Of a stretch of 17,935 nucleotides of DNA, positions 13,105 through 17,935 are shown one piece after another. Numbering within the stretch: position 1 is the first letter of the stretch; each line of letters begins with the position of its first letter. Source of the stretch: Candidatus Martarchaeota archaeon (GTDB lineage Archaea > Micrarchaeota > Micrarchaeia > Micrarchaeales > Micrarchaeaceae); contig JAMCZL010000034.1 of NCBI GenBank assembly GCA_023485745.1, forward strand, positions 1 to 17,935. Reading direction: 5' to 3'. The translations under genes and the position numbers were made by a program. The notes beneath the pieces are model-generated. The model had not been told where the DNA came from, did no database searches, and saw only the letters and a program-made list of their open reading frames with translations.

Positions 13105-13679
13105 AGTACGCGAAACAATTCCTTAAATATTTTGAAAAATTCCCCGCATTCACTGTAAAGGATGTTAAACTGTTCTTGGAAAAGAACGGTGCAGACAAAA
13201 ACTACTACAAAATCTTCCTGCACAACATGATAAAAAGTAAAAGAGTATTTACCATTAGAAGAGGGCACTACACCTTTTATGATGACCCGATGATAGCTGG
13301 CTTTGCGTTTTCGCCATTTTATTATGGCATGGAAACTTCGCTCACTCATTATAAGCTGTGGGATTACCTGACTCCTATAAGCATAATAACAACCAATAGG
13401 ATTAGAAAGTCCGATATAGAACTATTCGGAAGAAATGCAAGTGTAAGAAAAGTGCAAAAGGACAAATTTTTTGGATACTCGATGGTCCAATACGGAGACA
13501 TGTATATTCCAGTGGCAGATGTAGAGAAGACACTAATAGATTCTGTGTATTTTCACGCACGTTTCAGCAAACAGGTTTATATTGCAATGGCAAGGAAGAT
13601 CAACAGGCGGAAGCTGGATAACTATCTGGAGCACTATACAGAAATAATAAAGAGCCAGGTTAATGGTCTGATACGCTAG
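13101..13679 (+). CDS. AbiEi-like antitoxin/transcriptional regulator
   Basis: A 192-residue protein translated from the ATG of an ATGA overlap with the toxin gene. The N-terminal 60 residues are a winged helix (FLKYFEKFPAFTVKDVKLFL, then HNMIKSKRVFTIRRGHYTFY, ending in the family's 'l...g.i..i.rG.Y' hairpin). The middle (about 75-145) holds SLTHYKLWDYL and IPVADVEKTLIDSVYF, the 'pva..EkaLlDl.y' signature of AbiEi antitoxins. In the known systems AbiEi neutralises the toxin and represses the operon through inverted repeats; the palindrome at 12440-12455 is a candidate site. Gene order is toxin first, the reverse of classical abiEi-abiEii. The coding sequence is AT-rich like its partner. The stop lies about 40 bases from tRNA-Gly(UCC). 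Confidence 0.82.
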   Translation: MKYAKQFLKYFEKFPAFTVKDVKLFLEKNGADKNYYKIFLHNMIKSKRVFTIRRGHYTFYDDPMIAGFAFSPFYYGMETSLTHYKLWDYLTPISIITTNRIRKSDIELFGRNASVRKVQKDKFFGYSMVQYGDMYIPVADVEKTLIDSVYFHARFSKQVYIAMARKINRRKLDNYLEHYTEIIKSQVNGLIR

Positions 13680-13700
13680 GTGTCCGGACTAACTTATGTC

Positions 13701-13717
13701 TTCGGCATGTAGCCGAA
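13701..13717. terminator. Stem-loop between the antitoxin gene and tRNA-Gly
   Basis: TTCGGC-ATGTA-GCCGAA is a perfect 6-bp stem with a 5-base loop, placed between the convergent antitoxin 3' end and tRNA 3' end. There is no T tract on either side, so a terminator or processing role is only a suggestion. Confidence 0.35.
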
Positions 13718-13719
13718 AG

Positions 13720-13806
13720 TGCGATCGCCGGGATTTGAACCCGGGTTTTTGGCTTGCTTCCCGAAGGATGGAAGGCCAAAGTCCTACCAGGCTAGACTAC
13801 AATCGC
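13720..13806 (-). tRNA. tRNA-Gly(UCC) with a 14-base intron
   Basis: Minus-strand tRNA: acceptor GCGATTG/CGATCGC (one G-U), TA, D arm GTCTAGCCTGGTAGGAC, anticodon stem TTGGC/GCCAA, a four-base variable loop, T arm CCGGG-TTCAAAT-CCCGG, discriminator A, no encoded CCA. After removing 14 bases (13755-13768) the anticodon loop is CTTCCAA, giving anticodon UCC with U33 intact and a mature length of 73. The intron is at the canonical archaeal position between 37 and 38. A TATA-like AATTTTAAAT lies about 30 bases upstream. It is well paired throughout and should be the functional copy, unlike its relative at 11310-11381. Confidence 0.93.
13755..13768 (-). other. tRNA intron with bulge-helix-bulge splice sites
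   Basis: The intron reads TCCTTCGGGAAGCA. In the precursor, CTTC pairs with GAAG to form the 4-bp central helix, the two 3-base bulges are CAT and CAA, and a small CC-TTC-GG hairpin closes the intron side. Cleavage after the second bulge base on each side (CA^T and CA^A) gives exactly this 14-base intron, as expected for the archaeal splicing endonuclease. Confidence 0.9.
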
Positions 13807-13933
13807 GCAATACCTATATCTTGATAGCACTGATTTAAAATTATTTATGCAAAAAGCTATAAAATAAGTCAATAAAAGGGCAATAAAAAATAAAAAGGAA
13901 ACTGAATCCTGCTGGTTCTGCTGTCCTTTACCA

Positions 13934-14236
13934 TTAAAGTGTATCCTGCGCCGCCGACGCTATTATCATGGCGGCCGCGCCAACCCTTTTTGCATTCCTC
14001 TTCTTGGCGTATCTGAAAGACTGCATTGTGTACTCCGCCATCCTGTCCGCCAGTATTTCCTTCAGGGCCACTTCTGCAGTTGCATCTGCTTCTCCCCCGC
14101 CGCTCTCGAGGATTTTAAAGAGTTCGTCAAAGCTGGCATCTTTTAGGGCTTCGCTGGCAGCCCTCTTAGCCCGCTTGGCTAGCTCCTGGCATTCCATTTT
14201 CCCCCCACCAATGGATTTTTGCATGGCATCCACCAT
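13934..14236 (-). CDS. Small helical hypothetical protein
   Basis: A 100-residue protein with no family I recognise. From about residue 14 it is predominantly charged, alanine-rich and helical (ECQELAKRAKRAASEALKDA, then DELFKILES, KEILADRMAEY), ending in an alanine-rich stretch KRVGAAAMIIASAAQDTL. There is no signal peptide. The start is ambiguous: ATG at 14236 has a TATA-like TTTAAATA about 25-33 bases upstream and could be leaderless, while ATG at 14197 (87 aa) is preceded by GGTGG about eight bases upstream. A 94-residue open frame covers much of the same DNA on the plus strand but has a low-complexity Ser/Ala/Leu composition typical of an antisense shadow, so I favour the minus-strand gene. 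Confidence 0.55.
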   Translation of the reverse strand: MVDAMQKSIGGGKMECQELAKRAKRAASEALKDASFDELFKILESGGGEADATAEVALKEILADRMAEYTMQSFRYAKKRNAKRVGAAAMIIASAAQDTL

Positions 14237-14334
14237 TTCAAAGTTATTTTGAATTTATTCATATTTAAACTTTTTGTGGAATTTTCTAATATATATTTAG
14301 ATTACGTGCGCACAGCTTAAAAAGCTACTGTACA

Positions 14335-15405
14335 TTACCTGAGCGCGTACTTCCGGCCGCGCCACTCTATGCTGCGCATCCTCCTCGCAACAACAAGGTT
14401 TGCGAAGTATATCGCCTCGACAAGCAGGTATATCGGGATTATGCTTGGGTCTGCCCTCTTTGCCCTTCTGTAGGCTTTGCCTATTCCTATCGCGCCAGGA
14501 AGCAAAAACACCACATACAGCGGCGATACGAATACAGAGAGAAGAACCCCAGACCAGAAAAGCAGCATGCTCCCCGCGTAGAAAACTATCCCGTACTTGA
14601 AAAGCTTCCTGTTGCCAAGTATGGAAAGCGCCGTCTGCCTGTTTGACCACTCTAAGAACTTTGCAAAGTCGTCGTCAGAGTTAACCTTCACCGCTGCCTT
14701 TTTGGCGTAATATATGTCAAGCCGCCTGCGCTTCGCCTCCTCGGTTACTGCTATGTCGTCAGACACTGAGCTGCGCATGCGCTTTCTGAGCCTAGAATCA
14801 GCAAATTCTTTCCTGAACGCCATAGAGCCGCCCCAAGCGAACCTGGTAATCTCAGATTCCATTAGGCCATTGCCTACGAATCCCCACAGCATCTTTACCT
14901 TCGACCAGAATCCCCCTACGGGGTTGAACAGCGGGAACGTCGTCGAAACGCCCACTCTGGGATTGGAAAGCGGCTTGACAAGCTCTTCCAGCCACGATTC
15001 CGAGAAAAGGCAGTCAGAGTCAGCAACTACGTAGACGTCGCCGTCCCCAAATCTTTCGAATGCGTTGAGTATCGCATTAACCTTTCCGCTGCAGCTCCTG
15101 CATTTCCTCTCGGCAACCATGTAGCGTATGCCGGCCTTCCTTATATATTCAATTGCGGGATCGTCAGCGCTGTCCACAACCGCTACTGCCTTGTATTTCC
15201 TGTATCTCTGCGAAGCCAGGGAATCCAAGTTTTTCTGCATTGTTATGTCCACGCCCCTGCACGGAAGTATGACCAGCACTGAAGGCTCATAATCCTTGGC
15301 TTTGGCGACCTTCCCGTGCCCGGCCCGCCTGAACGCGTTGAGCGCCATCATGCCGAGCCAGATTATCGAGAGGAAGGCGCTATAGGCAAGCAGTCCCAAG
15401 TTCAA
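14335..15405 (-). CDS. Membrane glycosyltransferase, family 2 (GT21-like)
   Basis: A 356-residue GT-A glycosyltransferase resembling ceramide glucosyltransferase-type (GT21) enzymes. An N-terminal membrane helix (3-22) is followed by the nucleotide-sugar fold: VLVILPCRG (43-51), AVVDSADD (75-82), the metal-binding DSD in VVADSDC (129-131), GGSMAFRKE (192-200), the catalytic-base region VSDDIAVTEEAK (214-225) and EWSNRQ (252-257) in place of the Q/R-x-x-R-W motif. Two or three C-terminal membrane segments follow (about 273-345). It would transfer a sugar to a lipid or lipid-linked acceptor at the cytoplasmic face. The start is TTG, nine bases after the aminopeptidase stop, with AGGTAG overlapping that stop, indicating an operon. 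The acceptor is unknown. Confidence 0.82.
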   Translation of the reverse strand: MNLGLLAYSAFLSIIWLGMMALNAFRRAGHGKVAKAKDYEPSVLVILPCRGVDITMQKNLDSLASQRYRKYKAVAVVDSADDPAIEYIRKAGIRYMVAERKCRSCSGKVNAILNAFERFGDGDVYVVADSDCLFSESWLEELVKPLSNPRVGVSTTFPLFNPVGGFWSKVKMLWGFVGNGLMESEITRFAWGGSMAFRKEFADSRLRKRMRSSVSDDIAVTEEAKRRRLDIYYAKKAAVKVNSDDDFAKFLEWSNRQTALSILGNRKLFKYGIVFYAGSMLLFWSGVLLSVFVSPLYVVFLLPGAIGIGKAYRRAKRADPSIIPIYLLVEAIYFANLVVARRMRSIEWRGRKYALR

Positions 15406-15414
15406 GCAAACTAC

Positions 15415-17935
15415 CTATGATATGCCGTTGGCATCCATAAACTTTATGTTAGCGTCTATCCGCTCAATTGTGTCCTTAACCGCCATCCTTGTTTCGTCTG
15501 TTATGTTGCCCTTTTCGGAGACCAGCGCCATGAAGGACTTCTTGCCGCTTGGGCTGCATACGTATGCGAGGTTCTTGACGTACCTCGGCATCATGTGCGC
15601 GCTGCCGCCGCTGTACCTGCCCATCAGCTTCTTCCAGTTCGCAACCGTCCATTCAAGCAGCACATCCCTGCATTCCGGGTTACCCGATTCTATGGCGGGT
15701 ATCACGTAGGCGTCCTGGTACCTTACATCCTTGGACATCGAGAACTCAAGCGCCCTTTTGCCTATTGCGGGATCCTTGAAGAGCGAGATTGCGCGCATGA
15801 ACCTGATCTTTTCATCCGGCACCGCTGCGGACTTGTATCCCTCCACAAAATCGTCATATTCCTTCGCGCCTCCGTTCCATGCTATGGTGGCGTAGACTGC
15901 GCTTCTTATGTCCGCGTCTATTTCCCTGCCCTTTGTCGACTGCTCCTTGTAGAGCCTCCTGGCCGTTGATACTGTCATGTTGTCGCAGAGCATGCCCAAA
16001 TACGATATTGCAGAGGCGCGCTCCATCCTTATGATGTTTGAATCCGTAGCCCTCCTGTTCCAGCCGAGCTTCTTCAGCACGTTCCTGTGGTATTTCATGC
16101 CCACTTCAGCAACCCTGTCATAGCCCTTTCTTCCGTACGTCATTACGAAAAGCCATCCCAAGTGCGAAGACACCCCTGTGCTCAGAGGGTAGTCCGCATC
16201 CATGCAATACCTGTCAACGAAGTCAAGATAGCTGCCAAGCGGTTTCCTGCCTGCCCTGGCAAGCACGAACAGATCGTTTTCTATCCCCCAGCTGTCGACA
16301 CCGTGGATCTTGCCCTCCTTTATGGCATACCCGAGGCCATCCAGCATCTGGTCGGGATACTCAACCCTGTAGAGATAGTGCTGTCCAAAGTTAAGCTTTA
16401 TCCAGTCGCTTTGCCCTGCCTTGAGCCTGAGCCCTTCTCCGTCCATGAAGGCGTATCCTACCCTGGACACCGACTTGGTTATGAAATGCATCGGCAGGGG
16501 CCACCTGTTGCTCTTGCCCTTCACTGTCCCGGATATGACGAACCTGTCCTGATGCAGCAAGTATGCGCCTTTGGCCGCCGAAACCCTGACTATCGGGTAG
16601 CCCGGCTTTTCTATCCATTTCTTGGCGAACCTGCCCGGGCCATACTTCGCCGCCTTCGAATTTTTTGCTATCGAATTCCACAGGTCGGCGCCCTCAGCAT
16701 TGGAGTAGGAATGCGCCTTGAGGTAGCCGTGAAGCCCCCTCCTGAATGCAGCGCTTCCAACAAAATCCTCGAGCATGTGCAGCACAGTGCCGCCCTTCTC
16801 ATAGCTTATCCCGTCGAATATGCTGTTTATTTCGCCAGGGGTCTTTACGTCCACGCTTATCGGGTGGGTGGACCTGGTGCCGTCGTCGCTGAACGCCGTG
16901 GCTATAACCTCGTCGAAATACTGCGAGCGCATGTTCCACTCGGGAAACGCGCTGTCGACGGCCTTGTAGCTCATGAACGTGGCAAAGCTCTCGTTCAGCC
17001 AGAGGTCGTTCCACCACCTCATTGTTACAAGGTCGCCGAACCACTGGTGCGCAAGCTCGTGCGCAACGGTTATCGCGATGCCCTGCCTGACTGCCGCCGA
17101 AACGCCGTTCTCGTCAGCCAGAAGGTCGGTTTCCCTAAAGGTTATCGCTCCCCAGTTCTCCATTGCGCCGGCGCTAAAGTCCGGCACTGCAATAAGGTCA
17201 ACTTTCGGCAGCGGATATTTTATTCCGAAATAATCCTCGTAAAAGGCTATGAACTTCTTGGCGAACGGCAGTGCAAGCTTGGCAAGTCCGCCCTTGCCTT
17301 CAACTGCCATTACGCTTATATCAAGCTTTCCAAGTTTTCCCGATATCCTGTCGAATTTTCCTACTCCAAGGTAAACGAGATACGTGGACATCTTCGGCGT
17401 AGGGTGGAAAGATACTGTCTTCCTGCCATCGCCATAATCCTCTACGGATTTTACCTGCATGTTTGAGACGGCTTCCATCTCCTTGTCAATCACAATGCTT
17501 ATTTCGAATACCGCCTTCATGTCCGGCTGGTCGAAGCACGGGAATGCGGCCCTGGCGTCTGCAGGCTCGAACTGCGAGCTCAGCATCCATCGCTCAGCGC
17601 CGCCAAACTCGTACCTGCTGCGGTAAAACCCGTACATGCTGTCGTTGTTGGAGCCCTCGAATTCAACGGCCAGCTCCGCCTCTCCGGCGTACCTCTTCGA
17701 AAAGTAGAACGAAGCGGTCTCCTTCTTTTTGTCTATCTTTATCCTTGCTTCCTCGGACCTGCCTCCCTGCGATATCCTTGCAGACTTTATCACGAGCTCC
17801 TTGGAGTTCAGCGCTATGCTGTTGGCGGCCTTTTCGATCCTGAGCCTTATCGTTTCGCTGCCCCTGAACCTGAATGTCTTCATATCCGTTACGAACAATA
17901 TCCTGTAAAGCTCCGGCACTACGTTGCGGTCGAAC
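15415..17935 (-). CDS. M1-family zinc aminopeptidase, 5' end outside the window
   Basis: A gluzincin aminopeptidase resembling tricorn-interacting factors F2/F3, trimming N-terminal residues of peptides produced by the proteasome or tricorn. Counting from the GTG at 17919: SSQFEPADARAAFPCFDQP (114-132), the substrate-binding GAMEN (251-255), and the zinc site HELAH (287-291) with Glu310 in LWLNESFATF, giving H-x3-H-x18-E. A beta domain and a helical ERAP1-C-like domain follow to about residue 834. The reading frame stays open to the window edge with FDRNVVPELY, which matches the 'NVVP..Y.l' start of the family, so GTG 17919 is internal and the true start lies beyond 17935. Cytosolic; no signal peptide is visible. 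The GT2 gene follows nine bases downstream. Confidence 0.93.
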   Translation of the reverse strand, partial: FDRNVVPELYRILFVTDMKTFRFRGSETIRLRIEKAANSIALNSKELVIKSARISQGGRSEEARIKIDKKKETASFYFSKRYAGEAELAVEFEGSNNDSMYGFYRSRYEFGGAERWMLSSQFEPADARAAFPCFDQPDMKAVFEISIVIDKEMEAVSNMQVKSVEDYGDGRKTVSFHPTPKMSTYLVYLGVGKFDRISGKLGKLDISVMAVEGKGGLAKLALPFAKKFIAFYEDYFGIKYPLPKVDLIAVPDFSAGAMENWGAITFRETDLLADENGVSAAVRQGIAITVAHELAHQWFGDLVTMRWWNDLWLNESFATFMSYKAVDSAFPEWNMRSQYFDEVIATAFSDDGTRSTHPISVDVKTPGEINSIFDGISYEKGGTVLHMLEDFVGSAAFRRGLHGYLKAHSYSNAEGADLWNSIAKNSKAAKYGPGRFAKKWIEKPGYPIVRVSAAKGAYLLHQDRFVISGTVKGKSNRWPLPMHFITKSVSRVGYAFMDGEGLRLKAGQSDWIKLNFGQHYLYRVEYPDQMLDGLGYAIKEGKIHGVDSWGIENDLFVLARAGRKPLGSYLDFVDRYCMDADYPLSTGVSSHLGWLFVMTYGRKGYDRVAEVGMKYHRNVLKKLGWNRRATDSNIIRMERASAISYLGMLCDNMTVSTARRLYKEQSTKGREIDADIRSAVYATIAWNGGAKEYDDFVEGYKSAAVPDEKIRFMRAISLFKDPAIGKRALEFSMSKDVRYQDAYVIPAIESGNPECRDVLLEWTVANWKKLMGRYSGGSAHMMPRYVKNLAYVCSPSGKKSFMALVSEKGNITDETRMAVKDTIERIDANIKFMDANGIS

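Larger units (their letters stand above)
13716..13845. repeat. tRNA-Gly direct repeat, copy 2 (tRNA plus 5' flank)
   Basis: Partner of 11306-11420, same orientation. It covers the intron-containing tRNA and its upstream flank, including the conserved ATCTTGATAGC and ATTTAAAAT promoter elements. Confidence 0.8.

Noticed and set aside
11306..13845. CRISPR array or insertion sequence in the accessory region
   Set aside because: There are no short regularly spaced repeats, no terminal inverted repeats and no transposase or integrase; the repeats present are tRNA genes and one long duplication.
16087..17466. 459-residue open frame opposite the M1 aminopeptidase
   Set aside because: It is antisense to the HELAH/GAMEN coding region with no recognisable motif; the aminopeptidase explains the open frame.
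15415..17919. GTG at 17919 as the true start of the aminopeptidase
   Set aside because: The frame remains open to the window edge with residues matching the conserved NVVP..Y start of M1 enzymes, so the real start is outside the window.

Overview
The window looks like a gene-dense chromosomal segment from an archaeon. The evidence is an archaeal/eukaryotic-type TrpRS, a zinc-ribbon ribosomal protein L40e, a UPF0200-type kinase, mevalonate-pathway HMG-CoA synthase and a tRNA-Gly whose intron sits in a textbook bulge-helix-bulge. TATA-like boxes lie about 25-35 bases before starts, some transcripts look leaderless, and GGTG/GGTGAT Shine-Dalgarno sites precede GTG, TTG and ATG starts. UDP-sulfoquinovose synthase suggests a surface glycan or lipid chemistry known from acidophilic archaea. 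A DPANN/Micrarchaeota-like or Thermoplasmata-like host is my guess, not something the sequence proves.

Left part (1-8250): a polysaccharide flippase, TrpRS, a CDGSH iron-sulfur protein and SpeH (AdoMet decarboxylase family) on the minus strand; then, behind a 386-base intergenic stretch, a plus-strand operon of L40e (50 aa, GTG start), a winged-helix protein (TTG start) and a DUF2666-like protein. Facing it are a very large HMG-CoA synthase with a helical insertion, an RMD1/DUF155-family membrane protein and a small parvulin.

Middle (8250-11000): a UPF0200/dephospho-CoA-kinase-like P-loop kinase on the plus strand, convergent with a minus-strand pair, UDP-sulfoquinovose synthase followed one base later by a HAD-IIB (phosphomannomutase-like) phosphatase. 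A hairpin plus T5 terminator lies between the convergent genes.

Accessory region (about 11300-13850): bounded by two related tRNA-Gly genes in the same orientation. The first has a degenerate anticodon loop, the second is a UCC tRNA with a 14-base intron. Between them are a frameshifted HicB-like relic, a partial second copy of the kinase and the HAD 3' end (near-identical in the kinase, clearly diverged at both flanks), and an AT-rich AbiEii/AbiEi-type toxin-antitoxin pair in reversed order with an ATGA overlap and a palindromic operator candidate. This is the most unusual part of the window.

Right part (13930-17935): a small helical hypothetical protein, a GT2/GT21-like membrane glycosyltransferase and an M1 aminopeptidase whose 5' end runs off the window. 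Flippase, glycosyltransferase and sulfoquinovose synthase together suggest surface glycan assembly, although they are not in one operon.
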